NCBI RefSeq assembly: GCF_020386615.1
Contig: NZ_CP077769.1
Span: 3,038,001-3,102,000, forward strand
Length of the DNA: 64,000 bases
Direction of reading: 5' to 3'
Source of the DNA: Chitinophaga pendula
GTDB lineage: Bacteria; Bacteroidota; Bacteroidia; Chitinophagales; Chitinophagaceae
A program made the position numbers and the translations under genes. Under the pieces are notes generated by a model that did no database searches, was not told where the DNA came from, and saw only the letters and a list, made by a program, of their open reading frames with translations. Below are positions 51,072 through 59,395 of the stretch, piece after piece (position 1 is the first letter of the stretch; every line of letters starts with the position of its first letter).

Positions 51072-53777
51072 ATGAGAGTAAAAATATTTCCATATGCCTT
51101 CGCCAGGTATACCACCATACATCAACAGCATTTTGAGGCCCTCCTGCTGGCTGATATACCCGTACAGCTTACAGCAATGGCCAATCTGTCCGCCCGGATC
51201 ACTCAAAGCAAAGAAGCCGCCTGCGAGCTGCTGTATCATAATATCCAATCACAAAACAATGACGCCGACAGACAACCACTCATACGGCTAAAACGACTCG
51301 TATTCAATACCAGGCTCCCCGACGAACACCTGCTACAAACAGTCATCCCACAACTCCCCGATACAACACAGCGTGCATTAAAAGAATACCTCGACCTGGT
51401 ACACCAGCAACAACAACTAACAAGCAGCTGGCAACAACACTTCGATGAACAACTAACCCGTCACCGCCAATCAATCCAGCAACTAAGTACCAATCCCTTG
51501 TTGGAGAATGGCTTGCTGTTATCCAGCCCTGTACTATTCGATCAGCTTCCCTCCTTCAGAAAAAGACCTGCGGATAACTTCAGACATAAAGAAGTAAAGA
51601 ATGAATACAGCTTGTTAAGATACCTCTCCCGTATGGCGTTCAAAACCTCGCCTTTTAGTACGTTCACCTATACAGGTATTGCAGAGATCAACAACACAGA
51701 CACCGCTTTGACCATCCCTCATCCGGAAACGATTAAAAGTGGCGTAAGGCTTAATAATGCGCTTTTCACCTACCTGCAGTCCCTGATGGTACATCACCCC
51801 GCCCTCAATGAAATATTGCTGGTAAGACTCAACAATACCACCATCCGGCACGACAATCACTTACAGTTCCTGGTCAACTGTTTCAATATAGAAGCCTTTC
51901 AGCGTATGCCCGCCGCCGGCATTGCCTTGTGGCTGTTCCACACACTGGAAGAACAATCTGCCACGCAGCTCACATTAAAAGAATTGATAGCAACTTTAGG
52001 CAACGCCATGGCAGATGCCGACCGGGAAAGTATCAAGTCATTCCTGCTCAAACTCATACGGGCTGGACTCCTCGAAGCAAGCACCGGCTGCTCCGGCATC
52101 AGCCCCGAATGGGATCTGGCCCTGATCTTCTTCCTCCGGCAATGCCGCGAAGAACATCCGCAGGTCATCCCGCTGTGCAACGTCCTCGAAGAACTACATG
52201 CCATCAGGGAAACATATACCACCGCATCGCCTGTACAACGAAGACCGTTATTACAAAAGGCAGCAGACAGCCTCAATCACACCCTTAACATATTACACCA
52301 ACAGGCAGGCTTCCCAACAGCAGATCCCGGGCAACAGGAGACCGGTAAAGAAGCCCTCATCCGGCAACAGCTGGAAGCAACCACCTTCGAAACGAACGTA
52401 TTCAGCCCACGGTATTTTCAGCCGGCTAATATCTTTTACGAAGATGCATCCACTCCCGAGGTCGCGACACTGCCAGCAAACAGCTTGCAACCGCTCGTGG
52501 AGAAAATAGACCAACTCTGCCAGGCCATCGCCTGCCTGGACGACCTGCAGGACGAAAGAGACGCGATGCGTAATTTCTTCCGGAAACATTACCAGGACAA
52601 CGATACCGTCCCCATAACAACATTCTATCACGACTACTACTTGCAGGAAAAAAAGAAAAGCAAAGAAACAACAGCCCAAAAGGCATCGCCCAACAGAAGA
52701 TCGGTCTCACCGGAAAACAAACAACTATTACTGCAATACCTCGACATACAATACAATAGTAAATCAGTAGTCAATATATGCCCCCAGCCGCGCTCAGCAA
52801 AGATTACAACACCAGCATCCCCTGCAGCAAAAGCAGTATTCGCGCAGCTATTTACCACATCTGTAGATAACTCATGCCGCTTGCAGGCAGTGATAAATAA
52901 TTTCCTGCCAGGTATGGGGAAAGTGGCAGGCCGATTCCTGGACTTGTTTGATCCGGCTATCACCAACACGTTCAGAGAATGGAACAATCGCCTCCACCAG
53001 GATACCGTCCTAATGGAATTAAGTGATGGCTCCAGCTTCAATGCCAATATACACCCACCCCTGCTAGCTTGTGAAATAAGGATCCCAGGGGGCCATAATA
53101 ATTATCCCGCTACACAACAAGCCCAGTTGCAGGACATCGTCGTAGCGTATGACAACAACAACAAAGCACTCTATCTGCATCACCTTACCTCCGGCAAAAG
53201 GATCTACGCATTCGACCTCTGCCTGGAGTCTTTCTATATGCGCTCCAACTTTTACCAGCTGCTCGCACACTTTAATCCCGAACAACATATCCCCGTCCGG
53301 CGTTTCGTACATATGCTGGATGAAACACATCTACACCTCCACCCATCCGGCGCTGCAGGCATCCTGTATAAGCCACGCATTGTCTATGCCGATGATGTGA
53401 TCATCCGCCGTAAAGGTTGGCTGATGGACGTAGCGATTATACCCACGCAGGGAAAAGAAGAAACAGAGGCTGGTTTTCTGCTGAGACTCAATCAATGGAG
53501 AATCTCACACGACATTCCCGAACAGGTCTTCCTGGTACTCCGTACACATTATAACACCATCCCGCTGACAGATAAAAATGAGCTGCAACGCGACGACTAT
53601 AAACCGCAATACATACATTTCTACAATCCGCTGCTGGTTATGTTATGGAAGAAACTGTTGTCCAGAGCAGACAAACAGATATACGTAGAAGAAATGTTAC
53701 CGCATACCGCGGATCTTAACCAGCCAACCAGCTCCCTACCCGTTACAGAACATCTTTTACATTGGTATAAATACTGA
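51072..53777 (+). CDS. Lantibiotic dehydratase, glutamylation half (split LanB)
   Basis: 901 residues matching the N-terminal LanB domain. The conserved block YSLLRYLSRMAFKTSPFSTF (179-198) corresponds to the tRNA-Glu/substrate-binding region of NisB-type enzymes; a further family segment is near residues 770-860 (RRKGWLMDVAIIP, FLVLRTHYN). It uses glutamyl-tRNA to activate Ser/Thr of the precursor as glutamyl esters. The elimination domain is not fused here but is encoded by the next gene, as in thiopeptide-type and pinensin-type systems. The stop is 3 bp before the next ATG. Cytosolic. Confidence 0.9.
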   Translation: MRVKIFPYAFARYTTIHQQHFEALLLADIPVQLTAMANLSARITQSKEAACELLYHNIQSQNNDADRQPLIRLKRLVFNTRLPDEHLLQTVIPQLPDTTQRALKEYLDLVHQQQQLTSSWQQHFDEQLTRHRQSIQQLSTNPLLENGLLLSSPVLFDQLPSFRKRPADNFRHKEVKNEYSLLRYLSRMAFKTSPFSTFTYTGIAEINNTDTALTIPHPETIKSGVRLNNALFTYLQSLMVHHPALNEILLVRLNNTTIRHDNHLQFLVNCFNIEAFQRMPAAGIALWLFHTLEEQSATQLTLKELIATLGNAMADADRESIKSFLLKLIRAGLLEASTGCSGISPEWDLALIFFLRQCREEHPQVIPLCNVLEELHAIRETYTTASPVQRRPLLQKAADSLNHTLNILHQQAGFPTADPGQQETGKEALIRQQLEATTFETNVFSPRYFQPANIFYEDASTPEVATLPANSLQPLVEKIDQLCQAIACLDDLQDERDAMRNFFRKHYQDNDTVPITTFYHDYYLQEKKKSKETTAQKASPNRRSVSPENKQLLLQYLDIQYNSKSVVNICPQPRSAKITTPASPAAKAVFAQLFTTSVDNSCRLQAVINNFLPGMGKVAGRFLDLFDPAITNTFREWNNRLHQDTVLMELSDGSSFNANIHPPLLACEIRIPGGHNNYPATQQAQLQDIVVAYDNNNKALYLHHLTSGKRIYAFDLCLESFYMRSNFYQLLAHFNPEQHIPVRRFVHMLDETHLHLHPSGAAGILYKPRIVYADDVIIRRKGWLMDVAIIPTQGKEETEAGFLLRLNQWRISHDIPEQVFLVLRTHYNTIPLTDKNELQRDDYKPQYIHFYNPLLVMLWKKLLSRADKQIYVEEMLPHTADLNQPTSSLPVTEHLLHWYKY

Positions 53778-53780
53778 GTG

Positions 53781-54701
53781 ATGGAAAGACACTGGCTATC
53801 CGCACATATATTTTTCGATGGAGACCTCAACCTGCTACTACGACAGGGGGTACAGCCATTACTGGCCGGGCTCTCCGCACAACTCGATATGAAATGCCCT
53901 TACTTTTTCATTCGCTATGGAGAAGAAGGACCACATATCCGCCTGCGGCTACTGACAACTCCCGCTCACGAAGCGGCTGTAAAAAACAGGTTGCAGGAAA
54001 ACATGGCCGCTTTCTTCCAACTGCATGCCACCGGCAGCAACACCCATCGCATACACTTCAGAGACTATCTGCCGGAAACAGACCGGTATGGTAATGCCTG
54101 CACCCTCCCTTATGCAGAACAACTTTTCTATCATTCCTCAGCCATCATCCTCGATTGGATCACACACAGCAGCACCTGGGGGCAATCACAGGCCTTCGTC
54201 AGCGCCATCCGACTCCATCTCATACTCCTGCATGCCACACAATACGACATGCCGCGTATTACATCCTGCTGCCAACATTTCATCAACAGCTGGCTGCCGC
54301 ATACTGAAGACCCTCAGCAACGACATTTGCTACTACAGCATATGCAACAGATGTTTAACCGGTACGCCGGCATATTATTGCCCACCACACAGGAGCTCTG
54401 GTCCGATCTATCCCGTTCACAGGCAGCAGGCAATCTCCAACTCATCCGGCAACAATACCATCATATTTACCGGCAATACCAACAGACCGGGCTTTCCGAT
54501 ACCCGGCTGGCAGATATCACCGGCAGCTTCCTGCACATGACCAACAACCGGCTGGGCATCGCCAACCAGGAAGAATCATTTATCGTTTACCTGACCCTTA
54601 AATGCATTGAACATATCCATGGAGCAAACACCACAACAATCGATCATACAGGAAGTAACAAGAATAGCCCATCACCTGATAGCTACCGCGACAACGGATG
54701 A
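53781..54701 (+). CDS. Thiopeptide-type biosynthesis protein, glutamate-elimination half of split LanB
   Basis: 306 residues of the SpaB C-terminal / lantibiotic dehydratase C family: ERHWLSAHIFFDGDLNLLL, YFFIRYGEEGPHIRLRLL (with the Arg/His set typical of the family near 45-60), HRIHFRDYLPETDRYG and AEQLFYHSSAIIL. It removes glutamate from the esterified Ser/Thr to give dehydroalanine/dehydrobutyrine. The ATG at 53781 is preferred over the GTG at 53778 that abuts the lanB stop. Its last 83 bases overlap the lanC gene in another frame; the tail after KCIEHIHG looks like low-complexity overlap sequence. Confidence 0.9.
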   Translation: MERHWLSAHIFFDGDLNLLLRQGVQPLLAGLSAQLDMKCPYFFIRYGEEGPHIRLRLLTTPAHEAAVKNRLQENMAAFFQLHATGSNTHRIHFRDYLPETDRYGNACTLPYAEQLFYHSSAIILDWITHSSTWGQSQAFVSAIRLHLILLHATQYDMPRITSCCQHFINSWLPHTEDPQQRHLLLQHMQQMFNRYAGILLPTTQELWSDLSRSQAAGNLQLIRQQYHHIYRQYQQTGLSDTRLADITGSFLHMTNNRLGIANQEESFIVYLTLKCIEHIHGANTTTIDHTGSNKNSPSPDSYRDNG

Positions 54702-56526
54702 ACAGGGTATATACTGGCTGACACCAGCCCCTGATCCCGGCAGCCAGCCTGCAGAGAGCTTCGATCTGTTTAATGGCTCCCCCGGCGTCATCCTTTTCCT
54801 GCTAACCCTATATGGATACAACCACGATAAATACTATCTCGAAAAAGCATTACTCGCCGCCAACCGCTTACTACAACAACCACAGGTAAAAGATCCTGCT
54901 TATTTCACATTCTATACCGGCGCGACCTCCGTCCTGTTCCTCTGCCTGCGCCTGCACCAGGCTACCAATGACCACCAATACCTCGAAAAAGCCAGGACAC
55001 TCTCCGCACACTATCTGGAAAGCATCAATACCAAAGTAGAACAGGATGACCTGCTGAGCGGAAATGCCGGCAACCTCCTCCTCTTTACCCACCTCTACGC
55101 CTATACTGCGGATGAATACTATCTGCAGCCCATCCGCACCCTCACAGACAAATTGATAGATAAAGCCCGCATCGCAGATAACGGCCTGAAGTGGGACCCT
55201 ATCAAACATGCATACGACAGCCTCACCGGCTTCTCTCATGGCGTTGCAGGTATCGCCTTTGCGCTCCTGCAAACAGCCCGCTGCTTCAATAGTACAGGTC
55301 TGTTATACCTGGCCGAACAGGCACTTGCATATGAAATGCAGTACTATGATCATGATCGTAATAACTGGATGGACCTCCGTATAGGCGCCCAACGGCTCCG
55401 CAATATCCATGACCAGCTGGGTCCACAACTTGCAAGCTGGCAACTACAATACTTCTACCCCACCATGAGCGATGTCAATACCTGGGCACATGGCGCAGCA
55501 GGCAGTGGCCTCAGCAGACTCTACGCCTGGGAAATGACGGGCAATAACAGCTACCTCGAACAGGCCACCGCAGCACTGCAAAAAGGGCTCTCGGATATCA
55601 CCGGCAGCGAACGTGGAGATTTCACCCTCTGCAGCGGATATGGCGGCATCGCCGCCCTCATGATGGAAACCGCCCGCATACGCCGCCAACCCGATTGGCA
55701 ATACCAAACCCAACACATCGCCCTAAAAGCAATCGCCCATTTCCGCCAACAACAAACCTACAATAGCTACATCAACAACAGCATAGCAGACCCGGGCCTC
55801 TTCTCCGGCCTGTCGGGCGTAGGATATTTTCTCCTGAGCACCATCCACCCCGCCGGAACAGCATCCATACTACATCCCATCATTACTACATCCCTACCGC
55901 ATCAACAAATGGAGCAATACACAATAGAAGCGGTCAAACAACGCCTCTTTACCAGATATTTCCCCAACACCATCCCACTGCTGTTACGCCAAAAACATCT
56001 CGATCACGCACATATCAACAGTACAGACAACATACACCAGCTATACCGGACAATAGCAGCTAAGATCACACCGACTTATGAAGACAAAGAAACCGTACAT
56101 CGCTGGGAAACAGATAAGCAAACCACCACCCTATGGCTGCAACACAAAGGATGGCTCTCCCACCGGAAAAGAAAAGAAATACATGAACAGTTGATAACCC
56201 ATCTCCTCACCACAAACAACGATGCCTTCCTGCAACAAATACTGGTAACCTCAGCCAATATCAGGTGGTTCCCTAACGCAGCCGCAGCAGAATTCCCCTA
56301 CACACTACTCTATAGCCACGAGACAGGCATCAGCAGCCTGCAGACAGGCAACTTCACCATCTGGATACTCAACCACCTCCAAACCCCGGCTACCCCCCAA
56401 GACTTATTCAACAAAATCCCCTTACCTGCCGCTACACAAAAACAGCATATTACCTCTACCCTCCTCTCCCAACTGAAAGAATTATTGCAAAGCGGCCTCA
56501 TAACTGTATATATACCCGCATCATGA
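54619..56526 (+). CDS. LanC-like lanthionine cyclase with altered zinc site and C-terminal extension
   Basis: 635 residues from the ATG at 54619 (a TTG at 54607 is also in frame), against about 410 for typical LanC. The alpha/alpha-barrel repeats are clear: NGSPGVILFLL, SGNAGNLLLFTHLY, GFSHGVAGIAFALLQT (His207), TWAHGAAGSGLSRL (290 region), TLCSGYGGIAALM (338 region) and DPGLFSGLSGVGYFLL. Against NisC (zinc ligands Cys284, Cys330, His331) the first Cys is Ala290 and the last His is Ser339; only Cys338 is kept, with His291 beside the lost Cys. Residues 430-635 are an extra region ending in a winged-helix-like unit (FTIWILNHLQTPATPQDLF then LLSQLKELLQSGLITVY). It should close (methyl)lanthionine rings, or bind the precursor if it is no longer catalytic. 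Confidence 0.85.
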   Translation: MEQTPQQSIIQEVTRIAHHLIATATTDEQGIYWLTPAPDPGSQPAESFDLFNGSPGVILFLLTLYGYNHDKYYLEKALLAANRLLQQPQVKDPAYFTFYTGATSVLFLCLRLHQATNDHQYLEKARTLSAHYLESINTKVEQDDLLSGNAGNLLLFTHLYAYTADEYYLQPIRTLTDKLIDKARIADNGLKWDPIKHAYDSLTGFSHGVAGIAFALLQTARCFNSTGLLYLAEQALAYEMQYYDHDRNNWMDLRIGAQRLRNIHDQLGPQLASWQLQYFYPTMSDVNTWAHGAAGSGLSRLYAWEMTGNNSYLEQATAALQKGLSDITGSERGDFTLCSGYGGIAALMMETARIRRQPDWQYQTQHIALKAIAHFRQQQTYNSYINNSIADPGLFSGLSGVGYFLLSTIHPAGTASILHPIITTSLPHQQMEQYTIEAVKQRLFTRYFPNTIPLLLRQKHLDHAHINSTDNIHQLYRTIAAKITPTYEDKETVHRWETDKQTTTLWLQHKGWLSHRKRKEIHEQLITHLLTTNNDAFLQQILVTSANIRWFPNAAAAEFPYTLLYSHETGISSLQTGNFTIWILNHLQTPATPQDLFNKIPLPAATQKQHITSTLLSQLKELLQSGLITVYIPAS

Positions 56527-56732
56527 TAAACAAATGGATTCCCCGTAGCACATCTACCCCCTAAAGGGTGCTTTTATGACGCATTAAATATAGCCCATTT
56601 TCGCCTGCAACAAACTGAAAATCAACAAGTAAAACCCTCACGTCCACCTCTCCCTTAATTAACCTATAACACTCCTATATCATTTGTATATCCAACCCAT
56701 ATTCCCCCTTTCTACCGGTATCCCCAAACAAA
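56527..56732. other. gene-free interval after lanC
   Basis: No coding signal. Holds copy 2 of the dispersed repeat (56637-56686), on the minus strand relative to copy 1. Confidence 0.5.
56637..56686 (-). repeat. dispersed intergenic repeat, copy 2
   Basis: Reverse complement matches 13403-13452 at 46 of 50 positions; looser similarity reaches about 30 bp further on each side. It lies between the lanC stop and the precursor terminator. Confidence 0.8.
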
Positions 56733-56764
56733 AGGGGCCGTCTCATTTTCATGAAACAGCCCCT
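56733..56764 (-). terminator. rho-independent terminator of the precursor gene
   Basis: Read on the minus strand: a 14-bp stem (AGGGGCTGTTTCAT with two G-U pairs), GAAA tetraloop, then TTTTGTTT. On the plus strand the wobble pairs become mismatches, so it serves the minus-strand precursor gene, ending 49-80 bp after its stop. Confidence 0.85.
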
Positions 56765-56812
56765 ATTTCGTTACTGAGTCCGTATTAAATCAAATCCAGC
56801 GTGACTTAATAC

Positions 56813-56998
56813 TTAGCAAACTTTTGTAGTGCAAAAATGGTGTTCGTCATCTGTCTGCTGAGTGTGAGTAGGGTGAGACTGGGCAGCCAGACCACCAGCG
56901 AGACGCATGCTCATTTCGCTGTCGATGCTGGTTACAAAGCTTTCAATTTTCAAATCGTCCAGGCTCAGTTTGATTTTGTCTGCATTGTTCTCTTTCAT
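56813..56998 (-). CDS. Class I lanthipeptide precursor (pinensin-like)
   Basis: 61 residues. The leader (1-36) carries KLSLDDLKIESFVTSI, close in style to pinensin-family leaders, and ends RLAGG, a double-Gly site for the C39 exporter. The core (37-61, beginning LAAQSHPTHTQQ) holds one Ser, five Thr, two Cys (56 and 61, the C-terminal residue) and four His. Thr49 to Cys56 and Thr57 or Thr58 to Cys61 are possible rings. The gene is convergent with the biosynthetic operon and has its own promoter (57067-57098) and terminator, allowing the high expression a precursor needs. The assignment rests on leader, site, Cys/Thr content and position; the product has not been shown. No second precursor is visible. 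Confidence 0.85.
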   Translation of the reverse strand: MKENNADKIKLSLDDLKIESFVTSIDSEMSMRLAGGLAAQSHPTHTQQTDDEHHFCTTKVC

Positions 56999-57066
56999 AA
57001 AATAGTATTTAATTGATTAATGCCTACTATTAAAGGGTCTCGGCATTCCCCGGATTGCAATCCATA

Positions 57067-57098
57067 TAAAGATATAATAAATGATACAATGTTGCAAA
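57067..57098 (-). promoter_or_regulatory. promoter of the lanthipeptide precursor gene
   Basis: On the minus strand TTTG (57095-57098), 20-bp spacer, TATCTTTA (57067-57074): seven of eight to TAnnTTTG with a normal spacing. Start of transcription is expected near 57060, giving a leader of about 60 nt before the ATG at 56998. Confidence 0.65.
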
Positions 57099-57263
57099 AA
57101 AATAAGCTCACTTTTTCTTTACTTTTTCTACACAAATTTTTCCTTCAAAGGCTTACAGGAAAAGGATTACAGCACAACACCAATTACTGTGTGCATAACA
57201 GTTGTAAACAAAATAAATGATGTGTAATAATTATTGCCGCATGCTCATTAAATGATTGTTCTT

Positions 57264-59369
57264 TTATAATCTCACACCAAAAAATGCTCTCATATTAAAT
57301 GGGTTACCATCGATATAATAAGTGGTCTTTACATCAGGATAAATAGAACCGATCAGGATATCCCCACTAGAGAAATAACGCTTGTCGGTGATATTATCAG
57401 CAATCACCCGCACATACCATTTCCCTGCATCAAAAGCTACGCCCGCATCAAACTTCGTATAACCAGGCAGGTATACATCTTTTGTATAGGTAGCAGGTTT
57501 CACCACTGTACTCTCTCCCAGGCTGAAACTTAATCTGCCGGCATCGCTGATAGGCAGACTGTATTGTATCCAGGCATTTGCTATCTGCTGCGGCATAAAC
57601 GCCAGCGACATACCTACATTGTTAGATTTGGTATCCTTGCTCGTAACAGCATGCGTATAGGCATAGTTGGCAGATACCGTCCACCTGTCCGTCAGCTGCC
57701 CGTTGATATCCAGCTCTACACCTGTGCTCGTCGCCTGCCCCGTTTGTATCCGGTAACGCGGATGCGTCAGATCAGACACCAACAGGTTGTTTTTGGTCAC
57801 CCGGAATACCGTAACATTTGTCGTCAACCGTTTATGCCACCACTCCCCTTTCATACCTACCTCCATATCATTTCCCCTCAGCGGCTTGAAAGAACGTTTT
57901 TCGAAATCCTGTCCGGGCTGCGGTATAAAAGATTGATCATACAACGCATACACGGAGATATTATCACGGATCAGCCAGGTAAGGCCCAGCCGGGGTGAAA
58001 ATGCCTGTTCTGACTCCCCTCCCGTCTGCTGTGTCGCAGTATATCGACCGCCTACATTGAGCCGCCACCGTGGACCAAGGTGTATCATATCATGTACAAA
58101 CACCGACCACCAGTTATTGATCTCATTAGAAGAAAACACATTTGTCAACATCTTCACACTGTCAGTGGGCAAGCCATACTGAGGACGATTACGGTCAAAA
58201 GCAAATGAATACTGTCCGTTATTATAATCATACAGATCCTTCGTATAATTATGATCCGCACCAGCTAACAGGTAATGTTTCACCGCAACTCCGGTCTGGA
58301 AATTACCCTTTACATATGCCTGCGTCGCAATTACCTCCGCCTGCTGAAAGCTTTTCACCGGCAACCGCCGCGTAGTATTGCTGGGGTCAAAGTTCACAGG
58401 AGATTGGTTATCAGACATCAGGTACCAGCTCTCAATAGGAGTCCTCGTATATTTACTCTGTAATATCAGTTTCCATTGCGGATGAAAAGCATGTGTGAAC
58501 ATTAGCCTGGCAGATTCCGTCTGCCCGTAAGAATCCGGCAATCCGGGATCACCACCATAATTACTGCTCAGCTTCGCATTACGTATCTCTTCATCTGTAC
58601 CTACTTTGGTCGTACTACTCCCTCCCTTCGCATTCATCCGTACCAGGTTATATTCTCCTAGTATATAGGTCTTCGGACTAAAATTATATTGCAATACCGG
58701 CGCCACCACGAATTTATTAGTCTTAATAAAATCCAGAAACGACTGCTGATACTGGTACGCCGCATTTAACCGGTAAGAAAACCCTTTATTCCTCACCGCA
58801 CTCCCCAGGTCTATAGCACCCCGCCACAGATTAAAGCTGCCACCGGATATCTCTACTTCTCTCACACGTTGCGACTTCGGCGCTTTTGTATTGATGTTGA
58901 TACTACCCCCAGGCTCTCCGGAAGATGCCAGGAAACCCGCCGGTCCCTTGATAAACTCCACTGACTCTATAATAGCGGCATCATCCACCGAACTCTTTTG
59001 ATATAACCCGTTCACAAAAGTCGGCGCAGGGAACCCTCTCATAAATATCGTGGTAGATGCATCAAATAGGTTGGAACTATATCCCATATGCACACCGCTG
59101 GCATTACGTACAATATCACGTAACACCAACCCTCCTTGTTCCCGGATCAGTGCACTACTCACATTTACAATATGCTGAGGTGTCTCCAGGAAACTGCCCT
59201 CCAAGCGCAACAGGGACGATACACTATCCGTTCTGAAACGACGTTTCCGATCTGCGACCTCCACCTCCTTGAGCCGCATTTTACGTAGACTGTCAGGTAC
59301 ACGCTGCTGTGCATATACCCAACCAGACAAATGAATAATAATACTTAGTATAACGACATTTTTTTTCAT
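57264..59369 (-). CDS. TonB-dependent siderophore-type receptor
   Basis: 701 residues: signal peptide (VILSIIIHLSGWVYAQ), a short linker without a carboxypeptidase-D domain, a TonB-box-like LKEVEVADRKRRFRTDSV, plug motifs LRDIVRNASGVHMGY, STTIFMRGF, ESVEFIKGPAGFLASSGEPG and GSININTKAP, and a barrel ending GNPFNMRAFFGVRL. The plug is of the FhuE/FpvA siderophore-receptor group. It is the last gene of a minus-strand set with two ABC permeases, an ATPase and a small metal-motif protein, 26 bp after the permease. It may import a metallophore, or bind the lanthipeptide encoded next to it; neither can be proven here. Confidence 0.85.
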   Translation of the reverse strand: MKKNVVILSIIIHLSGWVYAQQRVPDSLRKMRLKEVEVADRKRRFRTDSVSSLLRLEGSFLETPQHIVNVSSALIREQGGLVLRDIVRNASGVHMGYSSNLFDASTTIFMRGFPAPTFVNGLYQKSSVDDAAIIESVEFIKGPAGFLASSGEPGGSININTKAPKSQRVREVEISGGSFNLWRGAIDLGSAVRNKGFSYRLNAAYQYQQSFLDFIKTNKFVVAPVLQYNFSPKTYILGEYNLVRMNAKGGSSTTKVGTDEEIRNAKLSSNYGGDPGLPDSYGQTESARLMFTHAFHPQWKLILQSKYTRTPIESWYLMSDNQSPVNFDPSNTTRRLPVKSFQQAEVIATQAYVKGNFQTGVAVKHYLLAGADHNYTKDLYDYNNGQYSFAFDRNRPQYGLPTDSVKMLTNVFSSNEINNWWSVFVHDMIHLGPRWRLNVGGRYTATQQTGGESEQAFSPRLGLTWLIRDNISVYALYDQSFIPQPGQDFEKRSFKPLRGNDMEVGMKGEWWHKRLTTNVTVFRVTKNNLLVSDLTHPRYRIQTGQATSTGVELDINGQLTDRWTVSANYAYTHAVTSKDTKSNNVGMSLAFMPQQIANAWIQYSLPISDAGRLSFSLGESTVVKPATYTKDVYLPGYTKFDAGVAFDAGKWYVRVIADNITDKRYFSSGDILIGSIYPDVKTTYYIDGNPFNMRAFFGVRL

Positions 59370-59395
59370 ACAGTTGTTAAGTTTATAGATCGGTA

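Noticed and set aside
54025..54540. Second frame of 171 codons inside the LanB elimination gene
   Set aside because: No family features; Ser/Pro/Ile-rich translation out of frame with a recognised domain.
57020..57220. Plus-strand frame of 66 codons between the precursor and the receptor, considered as a second precursor
   Set aside because: No lanthipeptide leader, no double-Gly site; it runs through the precursor promoter.
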